Shown here piece by piece: positions 23,467 to 33,931 of a stretch of DNA of 64,000 nucleotides (the first letter of the stretch is position 1; each line of letters opens with the position of its first letter). Under the pieces are notes generated by a model that did no database searches, was not told the DNA's origin, and worked only from the letters and a program-made list of their open reading frames with translations. The position numbers were made by a program, and so were the translations under genes. The stretch spans positions 1 through 64,000 of the forward strand of contig SHVY01000011.1 in assembly GCA_009694045.1 (NCBI GenBank), read 5' to 3'. This stretch comes from Alphaproteobacteria bacterium. Lineage in GTDB: Bacteria > Pseudomonadota > Alphaproteobacteria > SP197.

Positions 23467-24648
23467 CTACCCCAGCGCCTGGCCCAAATCCTCGATCAGG
23501 TCGTCGGCGTCCTCCAGACCGACCGAGAGGCGGACTAGGCCCTCGCCGATGCCGAGCTCGGCGCGCTCCTCGGGCTTCAGGCGCTGGTGGGTGGTGGTGG
23601 CCGGGTGGGTGATCAGGCTCTTCGTGTCGCCCAGGTTGTTCGAGATGTCGATCAGCCGCAGCTTGTCCACGAACGCGAACGCTCGGGGCTTTCCCCCCGG
23701 CAGGTCGAACGCGACGATCGAGCCGTAGCCGGACATCTGCGTGCGCGCCAGCGCGTGCTGCGGGTGGCATTGCAGGCCGGGGTACAGCACCCGCTCGACC
23801 TTGGGATGGACGGCAAGGAAGCTGGCGACCTTCTCGGTGTTCTCGCGGTGCCGGGCGAGGCGCAGGTCGAGGGTTTCGAGGCCCTTCAACAGGACCCAGG
23901 CGTTGAACGGCGACAGCGCCGGCCCCGTGTGGCGGCAGTAGGGCACCAGCTGGTCCTTGACGAAGGCGGCCGTTCCCAGCACCGCGCCGCCAAGGCAGCG
24001 GCCCTGGCCGTCGATGTGCTTGGTGGCCGAATAGACGACCACGTCGGCCCCAAGCTGGATCGGTTTCTGCCAGATCGCCGTCGCGAACACATTGTCGACG
24101 ATGACGCAGGCGCCGGCCCCGTGGGCGAGCTCGCAGACCGCGCGGATGTCCACCAGCTCGGTGGTCGGATTCGCCGGGCTCTCCAGAAAGACGCAGCGGG
24201 CGCCGCCAGCCAGTGCCGTTTTCCAGGCTTCCAGGTCACGGCCGTCGACCAAGGTCGTCGCGATCCCGAAGCGCGGCAGGATCTCCGTCAGGATGTAGTT
24301 GCACGAACCGAACATCACCCGCGCCGCCACCACCCGGTCTCCGGCCCGAAGCTGGCACATCAACGCGGCGTTGACGGCCGCCATGCCCGACGCCGTCGCG
24401 AAGCACGCCTCGGCGCCCTCCAGCAGGGCCAGCCGGCGCTCGAAGATCGCGACCGTGGGGTTGCCATAACGCGAGTAGATGTAGCCGTCCGCCCCCTTGA
24501 ACCGGGCCTCGGCGGTGGCGGCATCGTCGTAGACATAGCCCGACGTGAGATACAGCGCCTCGGCCGTCTCGCCGTGCTCCGAGCGGGTCAGGCCACCCCG
24601 CACCAGCTTCGTGGCCGCCCGCCAACCCGTTTCGTCGCCCTTGCCCAT
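23467..24648 (-). CDS. metZ: O-succinylhomoserine sulfhydrylase MetZ
   Basis: PLP-dependent Cys/Met metabolism enzyme; [49 protein letters not shown]; preceded by SAM-II riboswitch. Confidence 0.92.
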   Translation of the reverse strand: MGKGDETGWRAATKLVRGGLTRSEHGETAEALYLTSGYVYDDAATAEARFKGADGYIYSRYGNPTVAIFERRLALLEGAEACFATASGMAAVNAALMCQLRAGDRVVAARVMFGSCNYILTEILPRFGIATTLVDGRDLEAWKTALAGGARCVFLESPANPTTELVDIRAVCELAHGAGACVIVDNVFATAIWQKPIQLGADVVVYSATKHIDGQGRCLGGAVLGTAAFVKDQLVPYCRHTGPALSPFNAWVLLKGLETLDLRLARHRENTEKVASFLAVHPKVERVLYPGLQCHPQHALARTQMSGYGSIVAFDLPGGKPRAFAFVDKLRLIDISNNLGDTKSLITHPATTTHQRLKPEERAELGIGEGLVRLSVGLEDADDLIEDLGQALG

Positions 24649-24667
24649 GACCCCATCCCAGCAACGC

Positions 24668-24704
24668 AAAAAAACCGCCGAAAGCGTGCGAGGCCCGGCG
24701 GTTT
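24668..24704 (-). terminator. Intrinsic terminator between SAM-II aptamer and metZ
   Basis: Minus strand AAACCGCCGGGCCTCGCACGCTTTCGGCGGTTTTTTT: AAACCGCCG/CGGCGGTTT stem followed by T run. Confidence 0.85.
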
Positions 24705-24710
24705 CCCGTC

Positions 24711-24760
24711 GCTTTAGCTGCATTTGTCAAGCGCCCGCAAGCTGACCTCAAATCGGCGCC
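24711..24760 (-). ncRNA. SAM-II riboswitch aptamer upstream of metZ
   Basis: Minus strand GGCGCCGATTTGAGGTCAGCTTGCGGGCGCTTGACAAATGCAGCTAAAGC matches SAM-II layout: P1 GGCGCC/GGGCGC, GATTTGA, pseudoknot GCTAAA after GAYAAATG. Confidence 0.9.
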
Positions 24761-24860
24761 GTGGCCGAGCTAACGGCCAACCCGGCCCGTCTGTCAAGCG
24801 GGCCTTGATCGGGCTTGGCGCCGACCCTTAATGTGCGGGCGAGGGTGAGCGGAGACGACC

Positions 24861-27188
24861 ATGGTGACGGCGCCGAGGGTGTTGCACCCGGGCCTGCCGG
24901 CGTATCTGCCGGGGGTCGAACGCTACCGCGTGCACGGCGGCGGGTCGGTGGTGGTCGCGGTGGCCGCCGGGGACGTGCTGACCGTGACCGATCGCGAAGG
25001 CCGCCAGCGTTGCGAGGTCGCGGCCTTCCTGCCCGATGGGACCGAGGATGTGGGTGCGCTTGGCCTCGCGCCCGGGGGCGAGGCCCTGGGCCTGCGTGCG
25101 ATCCTCGGCGACGGCGCGGGCCAGGAGCTCCTGGGCGCGCTCAGGCGGCGCGGTATCTCCGCCCGGTTCGACACCGCCGCGCACCTGTTCCCCAAGGACG
25201 CCCAGGCCGGTCAGACGCACAGCTTCACCGCCCAGCGGGATGCCATCGTCGTGGTCGGTGCCCCCGGCGGTCCCATGGCGGTGGACGCCCACGATCCGCC
25301 GACCGATCTGGACCTCGTGATCCGGCGCCGGGTGTTCGACGCGGACGCGCCGCCGCCCCTGCCCGAGCCGCTCGCCGATCCGCGCCTGGAGCTGCGGGTC
25401 GACCGCTGCACGGCGCGGTCGTACGAGGTGCGCGAGGGCGACTACATCCAGGTGATCGACGTGGCGGGGCGACAGTGCTCGGATTTTCTCGCCTATCACG
25501 CCGGCAAGCTCCAGGCGGGGGTCGAGCGGGGCATCGACCCGACCACGACCCGCTACCAGGTCGGCTCGCTCTACCCGATGCCGGGCCTCGCCTCGAAGTA
25601 CTTCGACACCGACATGCAGCCCCTGGTCGAGGTGATCCGCGACACCTGCGGCCGCCACGACACCTTCGGCCTGGCCTGCACGGCGCGGTTCTACGAGGAC
25701 ATGGGCTATCCCGGCCACGCCAATTGTTCGGAGAACTTCAACCAGGTGCTGGGCCCCTTCGGCCTGGCGGCGCGCGTGGGCTGGCCGGCGATCAACCTCT
25801 ACTACAACACGGCCGTCAACGCCCAGAACGCCATCTTCCTCGAGGAACCCTATTCCCGGCCCGGCGACTACGTGTTGTTCCGCGCCATGACCGATCTGGT
25901 GTGCGGATCGTCGGCCTGTCCCGATGATATCGACGGCACCAACGCCTGGAACCCGACCGACGTTCACGTCCGCATCTATCCCGCCAAGCAGAGCTTCTCG
26001 AAAGCGGTGGCCTATCGCATGACACCCGACGCCGAACCCCAGCTCACGCGCGAGACCGCGTTCCATCCCAGGACCGCGGCGCTCACCCGCAACCTCACCG
26101 AGTACCGCGGCTTCTGGCTGCCGACCCGGTTCAACAATCACGGCGCCATCGACGAATACGCGGCGGCCCGTGAACGGGCCGTGGTGCTCGACCTGTCGCC
26201 GCTCCGCAAGTTCGAGGTGACCGGCCAGGATGCCGAGGAGCTGCTGCAGCGCACCCTCACCCGCAACGTCCGGCGCCTCGCGGTCGGGCAGGTGGTCTAC
26301 TCGGCGATGTGCTATCCGACCGGGGGCATGATCGACGACGGCACCCTGTTCCGCCTGGGGCCGAACCTGTTCCGCTGGGTGGGCGGCGACGACTACGGCG
26401 GGATATGGCTGCGCCGGCAGGCCGAGGAGATGGGCCTCAAGCAGGTCTGGGTGAAGTCCTCGACCGACCAGCTCCACAACATCGCGGTCCAGGGTCCCCT
26501 GAGCCGCGACATCCTGAAGAGCGTGATCTGGACCCCACCGGCCCAGCCGAAGCTGGAGGAGATCGCCTGGTTCCACTTCACCATCGGCCGGATCGGCGGC
26601 TACAACGGCCCCGCCGTGGTGGTGAGCCGCACCGGCTACACCGGCGAGCTCGGCTACGAGGTGTTCTGCCACCCCAGGGACGCGCTCGCCGTATGGGATG
26701 CGATCTGGGAGGCGGGCAAGCCGCACGGCCTCACTCCCCTCGGGCTCGAAGCCCTCGACATGCTGCGGATCGAGGCCGGGCTGATCTTCGCCGGCTACGA
26801 GTTCGACGATCAGATCGACCCGTTCGAGGCCGGGATCGGCTTCACGGTCGCGCTCTCCAAGAACGACGACTTCATCGGCCGCGATGCCTTGCAGCGCCGC
26901 AAGGACCACCCGCAACGCAAGCTCGTCGGCCTGGAGTTGGCCAGCAACGAGGGGGCGTCCCACGGCGATTGTGTCCATGTCGGGCGGATGCAGGTGGGCG
27001 TCGTCACCTCCGGCACGCGCTCGCCGGTCCTGGGCAGATCCATCGCCCTCTGCCGGATGAACGTGGAGTACGCACGCATCGGCACCGAGGTCGAAGTCGG
27101 CAAGATCGACGGTCACCAGAAGCGGATTCCCGCTCGGGTCGTCCGCTTCCCCGCCTACGACCCCGACAAGACCCGGCCTCGGAGCTGA
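24861..27188 (+). CDS. DUF1989 (urea carboxylase-associated) + GcvT-like aminomethyltransferase fusion
   Basis: N-terminal half with VREGDYIQVIDVAGRQCSDFLAY and NCSENFNQVLGPFGL (DUF1989); C-terminal half with GcvT-type VVLDLSPLRKFEVTGQDAEELLQRTLTRNV, SRTGYTGELGYEVF. Confidence 0.85.
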   Translation: MVTAPRVLHPGLPAYLPGVERYRVHGGGSVVVAVAAGDVLTVTDREGRQRCEVAAFLPDGTEDVGALGLAPGGEALGLRAILGDGAGQELLGALRRRGISARFDTAAHLFPKDAQAGQTHSFTAQRDAIVVVGAPGGPMAVDAHDPPTDLDLVIRRRVFDADAPPPLPEPLADPRLELRVDRCTARSYEVREGDYIQVIDVAGRQCSDFLAYHAGKLQAGVERGIDPTTTRYQVGSLYPMPGLASKYFDTDMQPLVEVIRDTCGRHDTFGLACTARFYEDMGYPGHANCSENFNQVLGPFGLAARVGWPAINLYYNTAVNAQNAIFLEEPYSRPGDYVLFRAMTDLVCGSSACPDDIDGTNAWNPTDVHVRIYPAKQSFSKAVAYRMTPDAEPQLTRETAFHPRTAALTRNLTEYRGFWLPTRFNNHGAIDEYAAARERAVVLDLSPLRKFEVTGQDAEELLQRTLTRNVRRLAVGQVVYSAMCYPTGGMIDDGTLFRLGPNLFRWVGGDDYGGIWLRRQAEEMGLKQVWVKSSTDQLHNIAVQGPLSRDILKSVIWTPPAQPKLEEIAWFHFTIGRIGGYNGPAVVVSRTGYTGELGYEVFCHPRDALAVWDAIWEAGKPHGLTPLGLEALDMLRIEAGLIFAGYEFDDQIDPFEAGIGFTVALSKNDDFIGRDALQRRKDHPQRKLVGLELASNEGASHGDCVHVGRMQVGVVTSGTRSPVLGRSIALCRMNVEYARIGTEVEVGKIDGHQKRIPARVVRFPAYDPDKTRPRS

Positions 27189-27194
27189 GATCGG

Positions 27195-27573
27195 ATGCGG
27201 CGCCTGGCCGCGGTCGCGATCATGTCAATCGCACTGCTCGCGACCGACGCCCTGGCCGACGGCGACGTGAGCCGGGGTCGCAAGCTGTTCCGCCAGTGCG
27301 CGGCCTGCCACACCCTGGACGCGGCGAAGCGGGAGAAGTTCGGCCCCCCCGCTCGATGGCGTGTTCGGCCGCAAGGCGGCGATGGTCGACGCCTATCCCT
27401 ATTCCGGCGCGCTCCGCTACTCCGGCATCGTCTGGACCGAGGCGACGCTCGATCCCTGGGCCGCCGACCCGCGTGCCTACGTTCCCGGCGTGGCGATGAA
27501 TTTCAAGGGTCTGCCCGACTCCCAGGACCGCGCCGACCTGATCGCCTACCTCGAGGCCGCGACATCGCGTTAG
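27195..27573 (+). pseudogene. c-type cytochrome, frameshifted
   Basis: Signal peptide + RKLFRQCAACHTLDAAKREKFGPP in frame of ORF 27195, then GVFGRKAAMVDAYPYSGALRYSGIVW...AMNFKGLPDSQDRADLIAYLEAAT in another frame; break at C7 run 27344-27350. Confidence 0.85.
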
Positions 27574-28066
27574 CCCACCAGGAGAACGGCCGGTGCCTCC
27601 GCGAGGCCGCGCCGGACTGCTTCGCGGGCGAGGGGTGTCAGGTGTTCGCGGGTGGCGAGGACGAGCTCGCGGTCCTTGGGCGTCCAAGCGCGGGGGGCCG
27701 TCGTCATCGGCTCCAGGATGCCCCACAGGGTCCCGTCGGTGTTGAGGTTAACGTGGACGAGGGCGCGATGGTTGAACTTGCGCTCGACCTCCGGGTTCAC
27801 GCCGGCGCCGGGCGCCTCGGTGTCGGCGATGAAGGCGGCGGCCTGGCCGGCAAGCGCCGCGGCGAACATCGGATCCTCGGTGTGAATCGCCGGGTCCTCG
27901 TCCCGGGGGCCGGCCAGGTATTCGTCAGGCAGGTCGGGGACGCCTGCGTCACGCCGCCACGAGACGACGACCGCCGCGCGGAAGGTCGCGGGCTCGCGCA
28001 GGTAGAGGAAGCAGCGATCGACGCCCAGGCTTTTGCGCCGAAGGCCCGGACTAGCCCCGTGTCCAC
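27570..28066 (-). pseudogene. GAF-like domain protein, probable frameshift
   Basis: LGVDRCFLYLREPATFRAAVVVSWRRD...NHRALVHVNLNTDGTLWGILEPM in one frame; plausible GTG start VDTGLVRAFGAKA in another; break at A4 run 28031-28034. Confidence 0.5.
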
Positions 28067-28090
28067 GTCCCGCGCCCGAAGCGACTGGGC

Positions 28091-29497
28091 CTACTCGGCG
28101 GCGGCCTTGGCCCCGCCGGCCTCGGCCAGAAGCTGCTCCGCGAGCTTCCTCTTGCCGTCCTTGTCGAGCTTCTTGATCTCGTTGTGCAGCACGCGCTCGT
28201 TGACCGCCTGGTTCCAGTAGTCGAGGGTCTGGAAGCCGAGGAGCGACGCCTTGCCAACAAATTGCCGCAGCACCTCGTTGGTCGGGCCCATCACCCAGCC
28301 CGCCTTGCCGTCGCGCAAGTACCGCTCGATGCCCAGCGCCGGCTTGTAGCCGGTGCCGCCGCAGGCGTGCAGCATCTTGTCGACGACATGGGCCACGTTC
28401 TTCGCCGCGGCGAACTTGACCTGCCACATCCAGTGCAGGAACTGCGCCCGGGGCAGGGCCTTCAGGTCCTTGTGGATCGACCAGTCGCAGTTGTTGGTCA
28501 CGTCGTCCATGGCCTTCGCCATCTGGAAGTTCAGGGCGCGGCACAAGTTGGTGTCGATGATGGCCTCGCCCACGTAGTCCTGAATCGTCGGGTAATCGGC
28601 CACCCGCATGCCCACGTCCACGTGCTTCTTGGCGGTGGTGTGACGCTTGGCGATGTCCAGTGCGCCCAGGCTGATGCCGTTCCAGCAGGCCGAGGAACAC
28701 AGCAGGAAGAAGGGATCGACGCATTCGTCGTTGGAACTGGCACCGTCGCCCTTGGGCCCGACCATGCGATCCTCGGGCACCACGACGCCGTCGACCAGGA
28801 GCGTACCCGACTGGTTGCCGCGCAGGCCCATGCCGTCCCACTTCGAGGGCTCGGCCTTGACCTCGTCGGCCAGCACCAGCCAGCACGACAGGTCGGCGTA
28901 GTTGCCGGCGAAATCGGGGCTGGTGGTCTGCAGCACGTACCAGTCGGCGAAACCGCCCGAGGTCGTCCACGACGCCTTCTTCGTGACCTTCCAGCCGCCG
29001 GGAACCTTCTCGGCCTTGGACGAGATCGGGTACCAGAAGTGCGAACCCGTCTCCGGATCGGAATACGACAGGGTGCCGATGAACACGTCACGGTCCAGGC
29101 GCTTCATGATGTCCTGGATGGTCTTGTTGTTGTGGCTGCGGAACATCGCGGCGGCGACCGCGCCGATGTGCATGGTGTAGCACATGGCGGTCGAGGCGCA
29201 GCCGTAGCGCGCGATCGTCTCCACCACCATGGCGGCGGTGGTGTGGTTTTCGCCGAGCCCGCCCCACTTCTTCGGCACGATCAGGCCGAGCAGGTTGAGC
29301 GACGCGAGCGCCTCGAAGTTCTTGCGCGGGAAGATCAGCTTCTTGTCGGATTCGACGGCATTGTCACGGAGCGTCGTGCGACACAGGTCGATCAGCTTCG
29401 CTTGCAGCTTCTTCTGTGCGGGCGTGAGCAGCCATTGCGGGTCCCATTCGAAGCCGAGGCCCCAGAAATCGTCCTTCCCCCACTTCTTGGTCGTCAT
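28091..29497 (-). CDS. Acyl-CoA dehydrogenase family protein
   Basis: GCASTAMCYTMHIGAVAAAM, GTLSYSDPETGSHFWYP, HACGGTGYKPALGIERYLRDGKAGWVMGPTNEVLRQFVGK. Confidence 0.92.
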   Translation of the reverse strand: MTTKKWGKDDFWGLGFEWDPQWLLTPAQKKLQAKLIDLCRTTLRDNAVESDKKLIFPRKNFEALASLNLLGLIVPKKWGGLGENHTTAAMVVETIARYGCASTAMCYTMHIGAVAAAMFRSHNNKTIQDIMKRLDRDVFIGTLSYSDPETGSHFWYPISSKAEKVPGGWKVTKKASWTTSGGFADWYVLQTTSPDFAGNYADLSCWLVLADEVKAEPSKWDGMGLRGNQSGTLLVDGVVVPEDRMVGPKGDGASSNDECVDPFFLLCSSACWNGISLGALDIAKRHTTAKKHVDVGMRVADYPTIQDYVGEAIIDTNLCRALNFQMAKAMDDVTNNCDWSIHKDLKALPRAQFLHWMWQVKFAAAKNVAHVVDKMLHACGGTGYKPALGIERYLRDGKAGWVMGPTNEVLRQFVGKASLLGFQTLDYWNQAVNERVLHNEIKKLDKDGKRKLAEQLLAEAGGAKAAAE

Positions 29498-29660
29498 GGC
29501 GAATCCCCTTTCGCGCGCTGTCGGATTTCGCCCGGACACGCGGAAAGTTCCGCCACACCGGCCGATGGCTTGTGCGGACCCTATAACACCCGCCCCTCTG
29601 GCCATGCAACTAGGCGAGGGGTATCGAGGATGCGAGCGATTCGCGGCGCCCCGCGGCGCG

Positions 29661-30308
29661 CTAAATCCGCAAGATCGTCCGCATCAGACGATCGATGCGC
29701 CGCGTAAGCCGTAGCGGTCGCTCGTTCGCCACCAGGCAGACGCAGGCCTCGCTCGGAAGGGCGCGAGGGCGGTGCTTCACGCCTTCGTCGACCTCCTGAA
29801 GGTCGCCGACGCGGAAGACGTCCGAACCGTCCCGATAGGCGCCATACAGCACGAGGGTGAGCTCCAGCCCGCCGTGTTCGTGGGGCGGCACCGCCGCGCC
29901 CGGTGCGGCGTTGAGCAGGCGCAGGGTGGTCCCGCGTCCTCCGTCGCCACGGTCGATGACGTGATGCCGAAGCCCCAGGCCGATTCTGCGCCAGGTGATG
30001 GGATCGCCCTGGGAGAGCGCGGACGCGAACGGCTCGGGCCAGGATTCCGCCGCAACGCGTCGCGGCGGCGACGGAACATCGTCGTCGAGCCGGACCAGGA
30101 CCCGGCCAAGCGCATCGCCGGCCACGGCCGTCGGGGCCAACGCCTCCAGCAGGCTGCCGCCGACGGCATCGAGGGTCGCGTTGCCCGCGCGGCAGGCGGA
30201 GCAGAGCGCCAGGTGCGTCGCCACCACCATGGCGAGCCGCTCGTCCAGGGAGCCGGCCGCATAGGCCACGAGCAGCGCGTCGCTTGCGTGATGCCGGGGC
30301 TCGCTCAT
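29661..30308 (-). CDS. ChrR-like anti-sigma factor (zinc finger + cupin)
   Basis: SDALLVAYAAGSLDERLAMVVATHLALCSACRA zinc-binding anti-sigma module; cupin AAVPPHEHGGLELTLVLYGAYRD. Confidence 0.9.
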   Translation of the reverse strand: MSEPRHHASDALLVAYAAGSLDERLAMVVATHLALCSACRAGNATLDAVGGSLLEALAPTAVAGDALGRVLVRLDDDVPSPPRRVAAESWPEPFASALSQGDPITWRRIGLGLRHHVIDRGDGGRGTTLRLLNAAPGAAVPPHEHGGLELTLVLYGAYRDGSDVFRVGDLQEVDEGVKHRPRALPSEACVCLVANERPLRLTRRIDRLMRTILRI

Positions 30309-30883
30309 CCGTCCCCTCCCAGGGCTTCGCGGATCCGGCCCACGGCGAGCCGCAGTCACGACTTCACGGTCCCGAGCGGCAGGCCGAGTTGGGCGGCGAT
30401 GGCCGCATGCGGCTTGTCGCTGAAGTACGCGAGGCGGATCACCTCGGCCTGGTCCGCCGGTAACTCGGTGATGGCCTGGCGCAGACGTTCGCCCTGCCGT
30501 GCGAGATCGGAGGTTGCGTCGGCCGCGGGCGTCGGGTCGGGAATTTCGGCGGCCTCCTCCGGCGGGGCCTCGGGGTGGGTCTCGCGGCGCAGCACATCGA
30601 TCCTGAGGTTGCGGGCGATGGCGAACACCCAGGTGGCGACGGCGGCGCGGCCCGGGTCGAACTGCCCAGCCTTGCGCCACACCGCGAGCATCGCGTCTTG
30701 CGCCAGGTCCTCGGCGCGGGCGGCCCCCATTCCCTGTCGCATCATGTAGCTCTTGATCCGTGGGCCGAAGTGGGTGAACAGGCGGGCGAAGGCCTCCCGG
30801 TCGCTGTCGCGGGCAACCGCCAGGAGGTCGGCGGCATGTCGCGTCGAGCCATCGCCCGCGGCACGCTCCATGGGCTCGCTCAT
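30305..30883 (-). pseudogene. ECF RNA polymerase sigma factor (RpoE/SigK-like) with in-frame TGA near the 3' end
   Basis: DREAFARLFTHFGPRIKSYMMRQGMGAARAEDLAQDAMLAVWRKAGQFDP...LPADQAEVIRLAYFSDKPHAAIAAQLGLPLGTVKS then TGA (30356-30358); same frame continues LRLAVGRIREALGGDG to a TGA overlapping the anti-sigma ATG. Confidence 0.88.
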
Positions 30884-30926
30884 GGAGCGGTACGGGATCG
30901 CGCGCCCTTCGGATCACCGCCGCGGG

Positions 30927-31892
30927 TCATCCCACGGGATTGGGCAGGGGGCGCCCGGCGAGGAACGCGGCCACGTTGTCGAGCACGCAATCCCCCATGG
31001 CGGTGCGGGTCTCGGCCGTGGCGCTACCCAGGTGCGGCAGCAGAACCACGTTCTCCAGCCCCATCAACGCCGCCTCGATCGCCGGCTCCCGCTCGTAGAC
31101 GTCGAGCCCGGCGGCCGCGATTCGGCCCTCGCCGAGGGCGCTGGCCAGGGCCGCCTCATCGACCACGTCGCCTCGCGCCGTGTTGATGAGGATGGCGGTT
31201 GGGCGCATGGCGGCGAGCCGGGCCGCGTCGATGATGTGCCGGGTCTCCGGCGTCGAGGGGCAGTGCAGGGAAACGAAATCGGAACGCGCCAGCAGATTGG
31301 CGAGCGGGACCTTGGTGGCGCCCAACGCTGCCTCGATCGCCCCGTCCAGCCTCTGGCGGGAATGATACAGCACCGTCATGCCGAAGCCCGCGTGCGCGCG
31401 CCTGGCGACCGCCTGGCCGATCCGGCCCATGCCGATGATGCCAAGGGTCTTGCCCGTCACGCGGGAGCCGACCATATGGGTCGGTCGCCAGCCCACCCAG
31501 GCACCCGAACGCACGTGGCGTTCGCCTTCGCCCGCCCGCCGTGCCGCCATCAACATGAGCGTCATGGCCAGATCGGCCGTGCAATCGGTGAGGACGCCGG
31601 GGGTATTGCTGACGGCGATGCCCAGCGCCTTCGCCGCGGCAAGGTCGATGTGGTTCACCCCCACCCCGAAGTTGGCGATCAGCCGGGTCCGCGGCCTAGT
31701 GCCCAGCACCGCCGCGCCGATCCGGTCGGTGACGGTGGGCAGCAGGATATACGCCGTCGCCAGCGCCGCCGTCACTTGGTCCGCGTCGAACGGCCGATCG
31801 TCCCGGTTGAACGCCACGTCGGCCATGGTGGCGAGCCGCGCCTCCACGTCCGCCGGCCAGCGGCGGGTTACGACGATGCGGGCGCGCATCAT
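30927..31892 (-). CDS. D-2-hydroxyacid dehydrogenase (glyoxylate/hydroxypyruvate reductase-like)
   Basis: [46 protein letters not shown]. Confidence 0.92.
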   Translation of the reverse strand: MMRARIVVTRRWPADVEARLATMADVAFNRDDRPFDADQVTAALATAYILLPTVTDRIGAAVLGTRPRTRLIANFGVGVNHIDLAAAKALGIAVSNTPGVLTDCTADLAMTLMLMAARRAGEGERHVRSGAWVGWRPTHMVGSRVTGKTLGIIGMGRIGQAVARRAHAGFGMTVLYHSRQRLDGAIEAALGATKVPLANLLARSDFVSLHCPSTPETRHIIDAARLAAMRPTAILINTARGDVVDEAALASALGEGRIAAAGLDVYEREPAIEAALMGLENVVLLPHLGSATAETRTAMGDCVLDNVAAFLAGRPLPNPVG

Positions 31893-31908
31893 GCGACGAC
31901 GATGCGTG

Positions 31909-32752
31909 TCATTGGTGCTCGAGCACCGACGCGACCGGGACGCCGAGCTCGGCCGGGCTCGGGGCGACAGTGACGCCCGCGTCCCTCAGGATCTCGACCT
32001 TGGCCGCCGCGCTCTCGCCGAACGCCGAGATGATCGCCCCGGCGTGGCCCATCTTGCGGCCCTTGGGCGCGCTCAGGCCCGCGACATAGGCGACCACCGG
32101 CTTCTTCATGTGATCCCGGATGAATTGCGCGGCCTCGGCCTCCTGGGGTCCGCTTCGAACAGCTCGAGGATGTCCTTGAACGAGCTGCCGTTGATCGGAT
32201 CCCACCGATGCCGACGCTGGTGGTGATGCCGATGCCCAAGGCGGCCATCTGCGCCGCTGCCTCGTAGCCGAGCGTGCCCGAGCGGCCGACGATGCCGACC
32301 CGGCCCTGTTGGTAGATGTGGCCCGGCATGATCCCCATCATCGCCTTGTCCGGGCTAATGACCCCGGCGCAGTTGGGCCCCACCAGCCGCATTCGCCGCT
32401 CGAAGGCGTAGCGCCGCATGGTGCGCTTCACCTGGATTATGTCCTGGGCGGGGATGCCATCGGTGATGGCGACGCACAGGGTAAGCCCCGCATCCGCCGC
32501 CTCCAGGATCGAATCCGCGGCGAACGGCGGCGGCACCAGGACCAGGCTTGCCGTCGCGCCGGCGTGCGCCACCGCGTCCTTCACCGTGTTGAACACCGGG
32601 CGGTCCAGGTGCCGGGTGCCGCCCTTGCCGGGCGTCACCCCGCCCACCAGGTTGGTGCCGTAGGCGATCATCTCCTGGGCGTGGAAGGTGCCGGTCGAGC
32701 CGGTGAAGCCCTGGATGATGACCCGGGTGGTCCGATCGAGGAGGACGCTCAT
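31909..32752 (-). pseudogene. mtkB: Malate-CoA ligase / succinyl-CoA synthetase alpha subunit-like, frame-disrupted
   Basis: [59 protein letters not shown], then other frames [19 protein letters not shown] and [41 protein letters not shown]. Confidence 0.75.
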
Positions 32753-33931
32753 GCCAGGGCCTTCGCGTGCGCCCGCCAGGCCGCCACCACCCGGTCGGCC
32801 GCCTCGGCCAGGCTGTCCGCCGTGATGATCGGCAGGCCGCTTTCTTCCAGGATGCGGCGCCCCTCGGCGACGTTGGTTCCCGCCAGCCGCACCACCAGGG
32901 GGACGGCGACGTTCTCCTTCCGCACCGCCTGCACCACCCCTTGCGCCACCCAGTCGCAGCGGTTGATGCCGGCGAAGATGTTCACCAGCACCGCCTGGAC
33001 GTTCTTGTCGGACAGCACGAGATGGAACGCCTTGGCCACCCACTCCGGTGACGCCCCGCCGCCGATGTCGAGGAAGTTGGCCGGCTCGCCGCCCGCGTGG
33101 TGGATCATATCCATGGTCGCCATGGCAAGGCCGGCGCCGTTGATGATGCAGCCGATGCGCCCGTCCAGTCCGACGTAAGCGAGGCCCCCGGTCGGCCGCC
33201 GCCCGTTCGCGGCTGTCCTCCTGGGACTTGTCGCGCAGCTCGGCGATCTTCGGCCGGCGAAAGAGCGCGTTGTCGTCGAACGTCATCTTCGCATCGAGCG
33301 CCACCAGGGTCGGCCCGGCCACGACGCCCAACGGGTTGATTTCGACCATGGTCGCGTCCAGCTCGACCATGGCGCGGTAGCAGCCCATCACGATCGCCGC
33401 CATCTGCCCGACCAACGCGCCCTCCAACCCCAGCCCGAAGGCGATCTCGCGGGCCTGGAACGGCTGCATCCCCGTGGCCGGATCGACGCTCGCGCGAATG
33501 AGGCTCGCCGGCTTGTCGCGCGCGATCTCCTCGATCTCCATGCCGCCGGCCCCCGAGGCCACCACCATCACCCGCTCGCTGCCGCGGTCCAGCACCAGCC
33601 CCAGATACAGCTCGCGCTCGATCGCCATCGCCTGCTCGACGTACAGCCGGTGCACCAGCTTGCCGCGCGGCCCCGTCTGCTCGGTGACCAACCGCTTGCC
33701 CAGCAGCGCGTCCGCCGCGCGCCCGACCTCGTCGTCGTCGCGGCACAGCTTGATCCCGCCAGCCTTGCCCCGCGCGCCCGTATGGACCTGCGCCTTCACC
33801 ACCCAGCGCTCGCCGCCGATCTCCTGCACCCGGTACGCCGCCTGCTCCGGGCTGTACGCTAGCCCGCCCCTCGGCACGGCGATGCCGAACCCCGCCAGAA
33901 ACTCCTTCGCCTGATACTCGTGGATGTCCAT
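32749..33931 (-). pseudogene. mtkA: Malate-CoA ligase / succinyl-CoA synthetase beta subunit-like, frameshifted
   Basis: [23 protein letters not shown]...[14 protein letters not shown]...[20 protein letters not shown] in one frame; [39 protein letters not shown] in another; break at G5 run near 33187. Confidence 0.78.

Noticed and set aside
24828-27116. 762-aa minus ORF opposite the DUF1989-GcvT gene
   Set aside because: Shadow ORF without domain motifs; biased composition.
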